Shown one piece after another: positions 23,898-35,829 of a stretch of 64,000 nt of DNA (the first letter of the stretch is position 1; the number at the start of each line of letters is the position of its first letter). Both the position numbers and the translations under genes were made by a program. The DNA comes from Capitella teleta (taxonomy: Eukaryota > Annelida > Polychaeta > Capitellidae), in contig KB302615.1 of the NCBI GenBank assembly GCA_000328365.1, positions 398,834-462,833 on the forward strand, read 5' to 3'. The notes beneath the pieces are model-generated. The model had not been told where the DNA came from and made no database searches. It saw nothing but the letters and a program-made list of their open reading frames with translations.

Positions 23898-23905
23898 CTT
23901 TTATA
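23898..23905 (-). promoter_or_regulatory. TATA box
   Basis: On the minus strand the sequence reads TATAAAAGGGCG, a consensus TATA box. A short exon ending in a strong GTGAGTAT donor at 23833 lies about 30-70 bp downstream. It fits a core promoter for the small secreted-protein gene. Confidence 0.65.
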
Positions 23906-25261
23906 ACTCTAAAGATGTTGGTGATGAACACCTTGAATCCAGGCGTGGATGCAATAAAATTGCTCAGTTATTACATCTTCCCGCCGAGCCATTTCCTCAC
24001 AAACTCCCCTTCATTTCAACCCATTTCGTATATTTCCCCTGATACTGTTTGGCAAACTTTATTCCAATTAAGTTCGTTTGCATTTCATTCGTTCTTTGTA
24101 AGCCTATCACCCTTATATGAGGCAAATGGTGCGCGCAAAGATACTCCATTTAGGGTATATTTGGAATGTGAGGGGTTTTTGATACCTCAGCGTGGGTTGC
24201 TAATTAGTCACCTAGAACTACAAGTATAGGTTATCAAGTAGGTTTACAAGTAGGTTATCAGATGGCATAATGGCAAATATACCTCAATGAGGCTCGATTA
24301 GTAATAATTACCATTAAGGCGACTGTTTACTGCCATATATATGGTCAGCCATGAATGCAATGCACCCTGCTTGATCGTGATATAATTAAATGAAAATAAA
24401 ATGAACAAAGCAAAGCAGACATGCTTTGTTCATTTTCTTTCCATTCAGAACTCGCCAACTTTCGCGCGACCATGCGCTTGAATCGGTCGTGACTCCCACC
24501 TATGTCCTTTGATCTCTATGTTGTGAATTGGATCTGTTGTACTTTAATTTCACGCCACCTGCGAGTGGACCAGATGCTAAAGCCTAATTGACGGTGTGGA
24601 CAGCTCACGCAGGAGTCTCCAGATTTGCAAGCAGATCGTACCACTCTGCAAATCTCTTTATTTCCCTGCATGAGTGAGCTAACTTTTTATTACAAACAGG
24701 TTTTTTACTGGTGAAAGCTTGGGCTAAATCCAGAACAAATGTTCCGTATGTGGTTGGAGAAGCCTCTCATCATGGATTTCAGGCCTTTTACAGGGTCATT
24801 TTATAGCAAATATTCCCAAAAATATCGCATTAAAAAGGCCACCTCACAGCGCGAAGTCGTCGCTCAGCGCTGAGCAGCTCGAAGCCATGAAAAAGCAGGC
24901 ATATCGCCCAACCAAATCAAAACATTTTTAAATATGTCCGTGGATTTTACTACGTTCTATAATTAAGTAATTCTATCAGACACGACCTTTCTTTTTCGTC
25001 AAAATAAAACTAAACAGCGTTCTTGTTTAGCAAATTCTTCAAAACATTTCGACGATTTCCACGTATTTGTCTATATCGTTGCTGTCGATGCTGCGTGCCT
25101 CGCCCTGACTCTATTTGCGGCAGTTCTGATCGCCAACACTGTCACTTCTCCGAGTTCTCTCTCCTTCGTTATTGCTAACACCAGGTTAAAATGTGTATGG
25201 TTAGATTACCAGAACATAAGCCCCACTATATCCGTGTTCACCCTCACTCTCATTTTGATAG

Positions 25262-25470
25262 ACGCATCCATATATGAGTTATGTGACCAAATGTAGAGTG
25301 GACTGCTGTCGCGCAGATCTCTCAGCATGCAAAAACATGCGGTCGCTGTGAGAGAGTAAATTCGCGTACTACCTGTGACGACATGATGAGCTCATGAATA
25401 TTTATGATATGAATATATGATGATATGATTATGAATATTTATTTTTATGAGTTCGCATTTGGACGTCGTT
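25262..25470 (-). repeat. Dispersed repeat B, copy 2
   Basis: Reverse-complement counterpart of 14044-14212, with a roughly 40-bp AT-rich expansion (repeated ATGAATAT/ATGATAT) between its TGAGCTCATGAATATTTATG block and its distal end. Confidence 0.8.
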
Positions 25471-25494
25471 TACGCTGCGTGGCAGTGCTGTGCA

Positions 25495-25811
25495 TGGAAT
25501 GTTTGAGATAGTGCCACCTGTCGTGTGGATGTGGTTTCACTGAATGACCAATTGTTTCACTGAAAGGGCAATGGGCATAGTTTTTGGCCGGTTCCTTCTT
25601 TTGAAAGCATTCCATTGTGTTCAATCATCTCGGGCATTGGTTGGCATTTAAGCAGCTAGCCTCCACCAATTAACACTCGCCGTCTCACCCGCACAATCTG
25701 CTGTCTCACTGGTCTTTACAGACGAGAAAATTCCCTTTTATCTTCAACGAGCGATAAAACTTCATTGAAACCACATCCAAAACAACAGGTGGCACTATTT
25801 CAAACATTCCA
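25495..25811. mobile_element. MITE with about 50-bp terminal inverted repeats
   Basis: A 317-bp non-coding element. The left end TGGAATGTTTGAGATAGTGC is matched by the reverse complement of the right end (TGGAATGTTTGAAATAGTGC). Identity continues through CCACCTGT and GGATGTGGTTTCA for about 50 bp. A flanking GCA on both sides may be a 3-bp target duplication. The superfamily is not clear. Confidence 0.75.
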
Positions 25812-26551
25812 GCAACTCGACATGCTCATATGTAATTGCAATCACTTTCTATTAACAAAAATGTTTGCCAAAATGACGATTTAGAAGAGGGGTGGTCAAT
25901 TTGTGCGAGCTTACATGTGAAAACTGTGCACCCCACAACTACATGGTTGATTCTGGGTGATAGCCAGATGGACTGGTTGGTATATGCACATATCATTTGT
26001 TGTAAACAAAGCAGGATTTTTCGAATAATGAACGATTATTCAAATTCCACAAAACTTTCCGTCCACTCCACACAACTCTCCATCTCAGCCGCACAACTCA
26101 CCGTCCGTCAATGATATGCAAATGATAAGCCGGACACTTTCCGTCCTCTGTATCCCCACTGTGGATGTCATGTTGGTTGGTGTTGTGATGCGTTTCTTCT
26201 GCTGTTCAATATATTTTGCTATGCCATGTATTCACGAACTACACAATACGTATCTATAACAAGGACACATTTACTGGACATTAAAAAGCATCCGTATGAA
26301 ACACAAACATGATTCTCAATTATTATAATGCAGTTGAAGTTGTACATGTATATATACAATGTAGTATTAAGAACTCGGATGGTTCTTTCACTATAATAAT
26401 CAATTGGCAATTAAACGAATCAGGAATTAACATACAATTGTGCAAAATCGTAGGTTGAAATCGAAATGTCTCTAGAATATTTGATTGAAAATTCTCCAAA
26501 AAACAAAAAAAAAACAAAAAAAAAACAATTGGCACACTTCAATGGATTGAC

Positions 26552-28457
26552 CTATTTGTGTGTGAGAAGCACCAGTATGGTCGCAAGAAGGGTAGGATGA
26601 AGCATTTCCTGGCAATTTGCCCCGTTCGGGGACGGCGTCGTTGTTGTTGAGTCACCATCCCCTGAGAAATATAATTAATCAAACAAAAGGTTCACATATG
26701 AAGCGTGTGCGTGACATTATAGCTCCAGGCGTATAAGGAGCTATAGTGTTTTCACACAAATTTTTACAAGAAACACAAATTCATGTAGCAGGCTTTTAAT
26801 CAGGGTCCGTTTGTATAATTTTCATAATTAATTAACTTCGAAGAAAGTTGCTGTGTGCCGAACCCTGGCATAAGTCAATCAGAAACTAAACACTGTGGGT
26901 CGCACTAGTATAATGTTATATAGTCTCCCGGGTACTTACTTACTGTCTTGCTATCTAGATTGAGCTCTGAATTGACCAACTTTAAGAAATGTGTGCGAAT
27001 CCCTGACACTTGAATTGGTATTGCACGCTATAACACGAGAAAACAATATAAATTATGAGTTAAATAGCAATTGGATTCTTCAATTAAATCTTTGTGAATT
27101 GTAATTTTAGGGATAAATTAGCTATAATTGTGTGTTTTTTTTCTCTCTACGTGCATGGAGTAGTATATTCATCGTGTAGATGAGTTGCGGCCCTTATTTG
27201 TTAGCCACAATGATAAATGTGCATGACGCAACATCTCGTAGCTATGTGTGCTCGCTCGTGGGCAGAGGCACCAGCACTCATAATTGTGCACTTAGATATT
27301 ACCCCAGAATGGATGAGGAATGTGAATGCAGTATCAGCTGAATGCATGCAGTGTGTAGAGGACGACATGAAGGGAGAGGGGCTTTTTGAGAGTTTTTATT
27401 TGGCAGATGGCATCAGCAATAGCTGTTTTATGCCATGACCATAAAAATTATAACATTTTATTAAAATATATAAATGAGAAAAATATAAAAAAAGAATAGA
27501 TGACATAAAATTGAACATAAAATTTGTAAATTATGACGTTCGACATTTCTAAAAATAAAAATAATAAGTTGTTTTTTTAAAGACTCAAGTGAGTTTGCCG
27601 TAAAAATTGTTGTACAATTCTTCCTTTGTACATGTATTTTTATCCAAGGCAAACAGTGAAGTTTGTGCACGAGCCTTTGAAATGTAACTGAATCTAATAT
27701 TTGTAGATCTAATGCCCGAATTCTCGATTGTAGCCACCGAGATACCGCACATGAGCAGTAGCCCCTTGTTGAACCTACTGCAGTGAAAGGTAGCTGCAGC
27801 TTGGTCGAAATCCGTATTGAAATTGGTATTTAATTGCAAAATGTCGACTGAGGCATGTCGGCGCGCGTGCTTGGCACAAGTTGAGTTCAATGTCCATTTC
27901 GTGCAGCAAATCCAATGCATTCGCCATGCTCTCTGTCTTCTTTACCATCGATCTACAGCCCGGCTATAGCCTGCATGGTTCAAGGGAGTGAGTGGTGGGG
28001 TTTTACGGCTCCACCCAATCCGATCCGATGATACGGGCGCCAGAACAGAAGGCCCGGGACCGGGGTTTCCCCCTACTCTTATCGATAAATCCCAAGGGTT
28101 CTTTATCCTGCATACCACCATAGCCAGTAGTACACAGCGCCCGGCCTTGTTACGCAGTTGGGCAGCACTGCAGAATCACCGAAGAATTACAATTATAACG
28201 GATTACAATTATAATTCACAATCATGACGCCCGCGGCATGATCGGGTCTCGAACCCGGGACCTCGACCCCCACGGTCGGCATAGGATTGTAGTCAGCGGT
28301 TTAACCCACTGCGCTATCCGGTCCCCCTCTGCATGGTTCAAGCTGCCTTGCTGTTGCAAAAGAAAATACCGATCACCATAAGCTGTAGCTCGTCACAGTC
28401 CACTACCGCCGATCGCTTTGATGTGGTCAATCGAGAATTCGGGTATAAAAGCCTAGG

Positions 28458-28493
<36 letters not shown>

Positions 28494-31240
28494 ACTTTGG
28501 TTTTCCCAATGCGATGCACACTAAGTTCAGCTTCACCCGGAAATGAGTGGAGTAACTTCCGGAATGAGCCCGTATGGCACCGATAATATTGTGCAACTTA
28601 AAATCAATTAACTTTTTTCGCTAATTAATTTCAATTGAGCTCTTCGCAAAGGCACCGAAGTACCTTTTCAACGCCAAAGATGAGGTCAAATTGCGCAGGT
28701 TTGATACAGCACTTTTATTCCGAGTCACAGTCAAATTAACTGTTTCCTCACAACTCACTACCGTCGTGATTGAAGACTCACCTGATGGCGCCACGCATTC
28801 CGCGTGGGGGAGGTCAGTTGCATGTTCTACCAAAAAGCGCGCCAAAGTGTCGGTGATATGATCGAGGAAGCGAAGTTTGTCGTCGGTGACCGATGAGAGG
28901 TTATCGCACTCCTTATGGTAGCATTGTACCATCGAACCGCGGAATTCAGCTGCAAAACAAACAAAAAATTGCCACGGTGACAAAGATATCAATGGTAAAT
29001 AAACCGGTGTCAGTGAGGAATAATCCCTTTAAGCCTTGGTCTAAGCTCGCAGATGTTCCTGTGTAATTCCAGAAGTTGTAATGGTCGCTGCGCATGAAGT
29101 GCGAGTACATTTCGAATTCTATTTTATTTAGACTCGATGGCAGACCAGAGAATGGCATGACACCAAGACGCACTTTCATGGTGCTGAAATGACCAAGATT
29201 TACGACACAGCTCATGAAGCGATTTGCTTACTCGTTTTGAGGCAGTGAGTTCCAAACCTTGACGAACTTTTCCGCTAGTTTCTTGTCGTCCTGTCTGGCG
29301 CAGATGAAAAGGAAATTTCCTTTGAAATTGTCTGCTTTGATTTCGCTGTACAATTCTGGGAAAAGCTGTTCGGAAATCAAGGAGATTCGATTAAATGCTA
29401 AAATAATAAATATCATGAATACATATTGTTTTATTTTATATATTTTTATTGTTGCTTTGTTTTTATTTTTGTATTATCATATTTATGCTCTCTTATATAT
29501 CATTCTAACAAATTTATTGAATCATCATGTATGTTGCACCTTTTTTTTCTTTTCTTTTTTCTTTTTAACTTTTATTAGCACGGTTGACACCGTTAGTTAT
29601 AGGTTATTCATTCGTGTGATTTTAAATCGGGGCATATATCCACCTCTGGATCAGCCCCATTTCATTCATCTTTATCTTGTATATTCTTCATTTTTACCTT
29701 CATTTTGATTATGTGAATGCATAAACCTTATCTTATATATCTTATCTTATCTAATTTCATTCCATTTCATTTCATTCAGGCACATTATCTACACTCTGTT
29801 ATAAGTGACCGACCACATTCATTCCATCCGGTAACGTCTGGGATTGGTCTTGGTCATCCCAGTTCATGATGGTATCCATGTTGATGACTCCTTCCAATTG
29901 CTCGTCCAGGGCCTTCGTTGTTTGCAGAAGACCCTGTGTCCGAAGTCGGTCAATGAACTCCTCACTGCCGATCAAACCCTTTGGAGAGATCACGACAATA
30001 ATAACGTGCGCCATAAGGCAGCACTCGGAGCTCACCTGTTCCTCCCAATCGAATGCGATTATAACCGTCGTTTTCTTGCGCTGGCACTTCTGCAGTGAGC
30101 ATAACGCTCTTGTGGATTCGAGCAATGCCGACATGGCACTTCCGTCGTCATTGACACCTGCAAGATCAACGTTAATCTGTAGTATTGGGGACTTTGATTC
30201 TCACCAGGAGAGCCGCGAACCGAGTCATAATGAGCAGATGCCATGGTGAAGCGGTCATTATCTGTGCCATTCTCGCTTCCTCGTATGATGTAGACGAAAT
30301 TGACACCATCGTAATGCTTGTCAGTTCCCCACTCCTGTATAATTATGATGAACATGGTTTATGAATATTTTGTTATTTAGCCCGATTTATTTTATTTTTG
30401 CCTTACAACAACATATTCATCTTCCCATAAGACAGCATCACATTCTGGGAGTGAGGAGAAAAAGTCCCGGATGTAGCCTCGCACTCGTTGCTTCTCTTCC
30501 GGGTGATAGTGACTTCGTTTGGCAGAAAATCCAGATTCAAGATGATTGTACAGACGAGCTGTGCCTCCAAATGTCCCTGCACTATAAGCCGCTGAAATGG
30601 ACAAGACTGGCGTTAGTTATAACAACTACAAGCTAGGAACAACATTCAGACCGGTTAGAGGCGTCAGTAATGCCATAGAGGAAGAACATTGAGAGAGGAC
30701 ATGTGGGTAAACGCCGGTCTTTCGCCTCGCGAGCGCATTTTGCGATTTAGGAACGGTCAGCTCGAGCGCCAGTCCCCGTCTAACATGGGTTTTTCCTATA
30801 CCCGGCCGAGAAAAAAAGATTGCTAACATGGCCATATGTTTTTACTCCAGAGAGCGAGAGCTTTGAAATTTACAAGGTATAGATACGCAACCATCACAAA
30901 TACATTGTTGAAATCCCAAATCAATATCGCGGGTAATGACAAAGTTAACAGACTTTTTTTTAATATTATCAGAAACGTTTTCGTTTTTCAAGCCAAGCGA
31001 TTGCGTCTCCACACCGAGCCCACGGAATGTTTGTTGTGTAATAAGAGAGCATTTGTTTAGCTCCTTATCTGCAAACTCGCCTCGCCGCTCGTTGAAGCGA
31101 ATAAGTGTGAAGCCATAACGGAATAAAAAGATTTATTTGGAAGAAAAGTTTCAAGAAATAGTAAATTTGGTCAAGAAACGCTTACGACCATAAAGGTCGG
31201 CATGCAACAACGTCAACAAGTACAGGACAAGCTTCGCCAT
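26552..31240 (-). CDS. M28-family zinc metallopeptidase with GPI-anchor signal
   Basis: Nine exons: 31240-31186, 30591-30407, 30334-30205, 30157-30036, 29978-29814, 29365-29232, 29183-29005, 28949-28782 and 26661-26552. All phases agree, giving 415 residues. A signal peptide (MAKLVLYLLTLLHA) is followed by the M28 di-zinc fold: H115 (AHYDS), D127/D128 (GVNDDGS), E162-E163 (FDWEEQG, general base plus ligand), D199 (INMD) and H335 (CYHKECD). SDH (296-298) and FLTDT are also typical. The last exon adds a Ser/Thr/Pro stretch, small residues (NGAN) and a hydrophobic tail (LLATILVLLTHK), which is a GPI-attachment pattern, so the enzyme is probably an ectopeptidase at the cell surface. Substrate preference (amino- versus carboxypeptidase) cannot be told. 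The last intron (about 2.1 kb) contains a SINE. Reading through its donor gives another C-terminus of 52 residues ending at 28621. A TATTTAAAAG lies about 35-45 bp above the ATG. Confidence 0.92.
27985..28328 (-). mobile_element. tRNA-derived SINE, full length with target duplications
   Basis: A 344-bp element flanked by a perfect 14-bp direct repeat, CTGCATGGTTCAAG, at 27971-27984 and 28329-28342. On the minus strand the head reads as a tRNA: box A around GGATAGCGCAGTGGGTTAA and box B GGGTTCGAGACCC, with a clear T-arm. An unrelated 3' body of about 240 bp follows, ending CCACTCACTCCC with no poly-A. The tail of the same family recurs at 46323-46413. The intact duplication suggests a fairly recent insertion, in the last intron of the M28 peptidase gene. 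Confidence 0.9.
28459..28492 (+). repeat. Poly-A tract
   Basis: About 33 A residues within the last intron of the M28 peptidase gene (T-rich on the transcribed strand). It is separate from the SINE at 27985-28328, whose insertion site lies over 100 bp away. Confidence 0.95.
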
Positions 31241-31289
31241 GCCGAGAGCAATACATCGATTGCTTCGAGTGACTTTTAAATACCGCCTC

Positions 31290-34200
31290 AGCATCTCCGG
31301 AGACAGAGACGCCAAGCAGTCATGCACTTTAGGACTAGCACTGTTGTACCCGACAGCCGTCTGCGTGGTGCCCCACCCCCACAGAGAAAGCTAGTCATAT
31401 ACCGCGTGAGCCATGACGCTGAAAGCAATGACATCATACAGCATATTTACAGCCTTGGTTTAAAATTGGAGGCTGAAATTTAAAATCCTTCGTTTTGAAA
31501 TGTCGTATTGACGATTACAATACGTTAGTCAGTGGTGATTTATGGCCAACCGGAACTGCGTGAGAAGGTTCAATACCCTATAGTGGTTAAGGAAGTTAAA
31601 GAACACATGTCCAGTGCCCCACGACCCTCATAACCTGAATCAAAGCGTAATGAAACTGTGTACATGTAACTTCGGCCGGTATATAATTTCGGCCCTTTGG
31701 CTTCTGATACGCTCCTTAAGTTTTTATATGCAGTGCCTGACCAACAGTAACGCCATCGTAAAGCTTGCCGGGCCAGCAAGTATTGTTTTTATGGTTGCAT
31801 GTATATTCTGTCATTAGTGAAAATGTACATTTGGTCTTTGGTCGACTACAGTATACATTAAACTACACTATTCAGAATGTTATTATCACGTGATGTTGGT
31901 CCCCTTGTTGCTCGATTCCTACTGCGTATGTACAATAGCCAACTCATGCGAGTTAAATGGGGCGGTGAAGCCGGTTCTCCGTTCAATATATACCGGTAAC
32001 GGTGTAGAGCAGGGAGGAGTTATGTCTCCACTACTATTTACCACATTCATAGATCAATTACTGGTTCCCTGGTTTTACTGAGTAGGACGGGAGACGGAGG
32101 CTACGTCGCCAGCCGATTCCATGGCGAGGTCGGCTATGCTGACGACATGACTATCATGGTGCCTAGTTTAAGAGGTTTAAGAGCTTTAAAGCGTATGTTT
32201 TTTTGTTTGTTTTGTTTTTGTTTTTGTTTTTGTTTTTGTTTTCGTTTGTTTTTTTTTTTTGTTTTTTTTTTCCTTTCACGGAGATGTTCAATTCAACAAA
32301 ATAATGTTCTTTTAAACTATGCTAGTAGAATCTGCTAGGTGAATTACTCATGCAACTGCATGTACAATGTATCTAATGATATTAAAACGTGTTTTAACGT
32401 GTATAAACGTGTATAATTTATTATGCTCCACTATAATTATTAACATATTGTTTTTGTTTCTGTTCTTTTCACAGACAGGATACGTACCAATAAAGGACTA
32501 TTATTATGATAATACATACTTCTAGCATCTATGTCATAGGCAGCTGCATATATTATGTAGTATGTACTGGTTGCACGGACAATGTGCATTATTTCATTTA
32601 TATGACTGCATGAGGCCAGGGGAGAGAGTATCTCTCGTGAATCTTGGGAGAAACGGCCGCGTCCTCTTTTGTTGGTTGGCCAAGAGATACTCTGTCGTTG
32701 GCGTTTCTGGTAAACTGCATGAAGAATATCCGCGTTGATTCCCCTTTGAACCTGTGCTACGTTTTTGCTTTGCGTGATTGATCTTCGTCAAATTGCTCTG
32801 AGATGAAATTATGTAACGACTGCGAGCCGCTTTAGCAGTCCTACGTACACGATGTAGAGAATTCAGAACAATTCTGATATTCGAGTGTTTATTGGTAAAT
32901 CTCGCGTGCTAGTACATTCCTGTATTGTGGCCGGGGTATCTAATTGGATGGCGTTTAGAACTTTTCCTGTTGGGTTTTATGCCTTGTGGAACTAAATTGA
33001 TAAATATTATACACTGTAATCATAACTATCGACACAATTTAACCATGGTCTAATAATGTAATTAATTGATGACTATTTGAAGACAAATAAATTTTATTAT
33101 ATCCCTCACTCATTGATGCAAGAATCGTTAGGCTGAGTTTTCCAGAGTCCGAGCACTGGTCACTTCGAGATGTCGCATAGGGAGCCAATGAGACAGTTAT
33201 GAAACCGAGGATTCAGGTTGATCGTCGGTTATACTTCGAGGAAGACATAACCCTACAAGTCGTTATCCAAGATGAATTTCATTTTTTTTTTTTTTAATTG
33301 CTTAACTTACTCGGCAATATCGCAAAATTGCACCAGAATCGGAATTAATTGGCTCTTCAAGTGCTCGCCGTCATTCATATTCTAACCAATTTTTCAAACA
33401 TTATTCAGATTTATTTTCTGTTCAGAGTCTGACTGAACTGCAAAACGAAATTTGCTATGAATGTGGGATATATTTGATCATATATTTTGATCTTGATTCA
33501 TCAATTTGATGGTTCTAGGTCATGTCAAATTATTGACCTCAAAAACATACGGAATTATCTACGACGCGACCTAATTGCAACGAGATTGTTTATGGGGTTA
33601 GCAATTTGGCTTGCACACGACGAATTGCATGCAATACGATATAGCACAGTGCATGTTACGCAATCGGGCTTATGATACCATTGACATAGAGCGCACAACC
33701 TTTTGATACACTTTACCAAAGACATCTGAACACCTAGGCCTACAGTGCATCTGTAAATAACAATTTCACTTCCCTGTCTATAGTTATGCGGCTTGAATAA
33801 TTTAAATCGCTATGGGGTGAGAAAGAAATGCAGACGTGCACAACGATTAAGCGATACTTGAATGAATCTAGCTATAGTCAGCCTTGTATTTGTTTAATGT
33901 GCAGAACTAATCGTTTTACCCGGAACTATAATGTGAAAGTACACATGTAAGTAGCTTGTGGGTTTTCTAAGAAAGCTGCCTTAAGTGCGGATTCAGGGTA
34001 CACCATGCAATGGACGTGGTTCACTTGTAAATTGAACTCATTGCCGACAATATTATGCCCTTATCGATAGGCATCAACATACGGGGAAAATCGTCATTTG
34101 CGATGGGCAAATTATAAAAATATCATAATGACTGTCATAAGTTCGAAACCTATTCATTCATTAAAACGGTACAGATTGAATATATAAACCATGTAAGCAA

Positions 34201-35110
34201 ATTAATGTAGTGTTGACATTAATCTGCTCTTGTGATTAGTCTGATTATTGGGAAATGTGGTCTAGGTCAAGCTTATATTCATCCAGCTCAATTTTGTGCA
34301 TGTGGATGGTATGATTAATGATTACAATATGATTACACCAGCCAATTATGATAGCAAATATTACTACCCACACGTGATATAGTACATACTTATGCATAAT
34401 TACTTTAATTGCACGAATTCACTAGTCATTCACGAGTTCTGAATCAAATCCGTAGCATTATACAGATCCCAGATATGACATAATATTAGATTCATATAAG
34501 TATAGACTTCACATATACACGTATACCAATGTATAATGACTGTATCTTGACATAAGCTGAGCTCAACACGCATTGCCGAATCCGCGTATATTTGTATACA
34601 TAAAGTGCCCCTACATATGTACCTGGTTTGTCACTGTGGCATTCATTGAAAATGGAATCAACTTACCTGCCGGGTGCTATACATACACACAATGTATTGA
34701 ATACGTGCAATATTGATCAGACATTTTACCTTCCAGGGTGAAGACAAGTGCAATACATTGCATCCACATAAGCCAAAGCATGTTTGCTGATCCAAAACGG
34801 CTTGCTCACTGTGGTTCAGTGATGCGTACTCTCTTATACTCGGGGTGGTTAACGCATGTGGCAGGCAACCTGCTTACCCTGGCTGAAATAGGGCTGCGAT
34901 TGAGGTTACATTTGAACCGGGTTTACTAGATACAAAGCTAATAATGTATCAGAGACAGAGGTCGATAACAGAGATATAGCTATTATTGATATCGATATAT
35001 AAGCGTGGGATATATATGTCATATTGTATCATATTTCCTAACGAAGACTGATAATAATTATTGCAATCGTAGCAATCTGATTTCATTATTTACCGAATGA
35101 CTTCCGCATT
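31290..35110. other. Intergenic stretch with a LINE fragment
   Basis: Apart from the reverse-transcriptase remnant at 31940-32200 and a (GTTTTT)n-like T-rich tract at about 32208-32272, I see no gene or structured RNA. The sequence is AT-rich, with short unrelated frames. Confidence 0.5.
31940..32200 (+). mobile_element. Non-LTR retrotransposon (LINE) RT fragment
   Basis: Two adjacent plus-strand frames carry reverse transcriptase hallmarks in order: GVEQGGVMSPLLFTTFIDQL (finger-to-palm block) and then GEVGYADDMTIMVPS with the catalytic YADD. The frame changes between the two blocks, and nothing recognisable lies before or after, so this is a short 5'-truncated dead copy. The block order and spacing fit a CR1/RTE-type LINE. 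Confidence 0.75.
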
Positions 35111-35113
35111 ATA

Positions 35114-35631
35114 CAGAGTGGGCCAAAAGTAGTCTATCTACTCCATGTTAAAGATCTCAATGCTGTTTAATGGCGCATTTCTGAGAAAGTCTTACAGAAC
35201 GATCGCAGTTTAAAAATCACACTAAGACAAGAGATATAAATACTTGGTATGGTTAGTCTAACATGCCATGCTGCTATTCCTATCATTTCTATTCCAATTT
35301 CATCAACATTTATGCCAATTTATCTCAATTAATAGAGTGCACTCATTCCGCGATATTTCCACTTTTGACGGCAAAGAGGGCCCCGGACCATGGATAAGCT
35401 TCATTGAATGCATAATTAGGGCAATGCTCTCGTAATATTGTTTAGTTTGAGAGTGCTGTTGTTGTGACAGTAACACTAATGTTTACCTCCTAATATCAAA
35501 ACAAAGCAGAGAGTCTGTATTGGAGCGCCAGACAAGAGATAGCATTCTTTAATGCTCGTTCAGGGGCTTAACTGATTTTGCTCTCTTCGCGATCACTTAT
35601 TACACGCATTTAAATGTTCCTCCCTCATTCA

Positions 35632-35663
<32 letters not shown>

Positions 35664-35810
35664 GGTGGATTTTTTCGCATAAATGGGCGCATAATAATAG
35701 AGTCAATCCATTCTAGGTAGTTATTTTTTTGGGAATAATTGATACATTTTAGCCAATTTTAGAGTTTTGTTTTTAACATGGAGTGGATAGATTACTTTTG
35801 GCTCATCTTG
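35114..35810. mobile_element. Mariner-like MITE with about 40-bp inverted ends
   Basis: A 697-bp non-coding element bounded by TA on both sides (35112-35113 and 35811-35812). The left end CAGAGTGGGCCAAAAGTAGT matches the inverted right end CAAGATGAGCCAAAAGTAAT, and similarity continues through CTATC-ACTCCATGTTAAA. The GGCCAAAAGTA core and TA duplication fit the Tc1/mariner superfamily. It contains an internal poly-T tract (about 35636-35661). A half copy lies at 45900-46170. Confidence 0.85.
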
Positions 35811-35829
35811 TATATGCCATTGTGAAATT

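Larger units (their letters stand above)
23910..26540. other. Repeat-bearing intergenic stretch
   Basis: No gene supported. It holds repeat B copy 2 (25262-25470), a terminal-inverted-repeat element (25495-25811), and a short perfect inverted repeat at 24398-24436 (15-bp arms, 9-nt loop, arm AAAATGAACAAAGCA). A plus-strand open stretch around 24970-25277 with a hydrophobic run was considered and not accepted. Confidence 0.5.

Noticed and set aside
24969-25277. Plus-strand open stretch with a hydrophobic run (VFVYIVAVDAACLALTLFAA)
   Set aside because: No ATG, no convincing splice pair and no family match; about 100 codons can stay open by chance in this much sequence.
28240-28328. Functional tRNA gene on the minus strand
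   Set aside because: Box A and B are good, but the acceptor stem does not pair and the sequence continues into a SINE body flanked by target duplications.
29366-29416. Longer version of M28 exon 6 using an acceptor near 29405
   Set aside because: It adds residues that break the family pattern; the acceptor before 29365 joins GMNV to LFPELY in phase, as in related peptidases.
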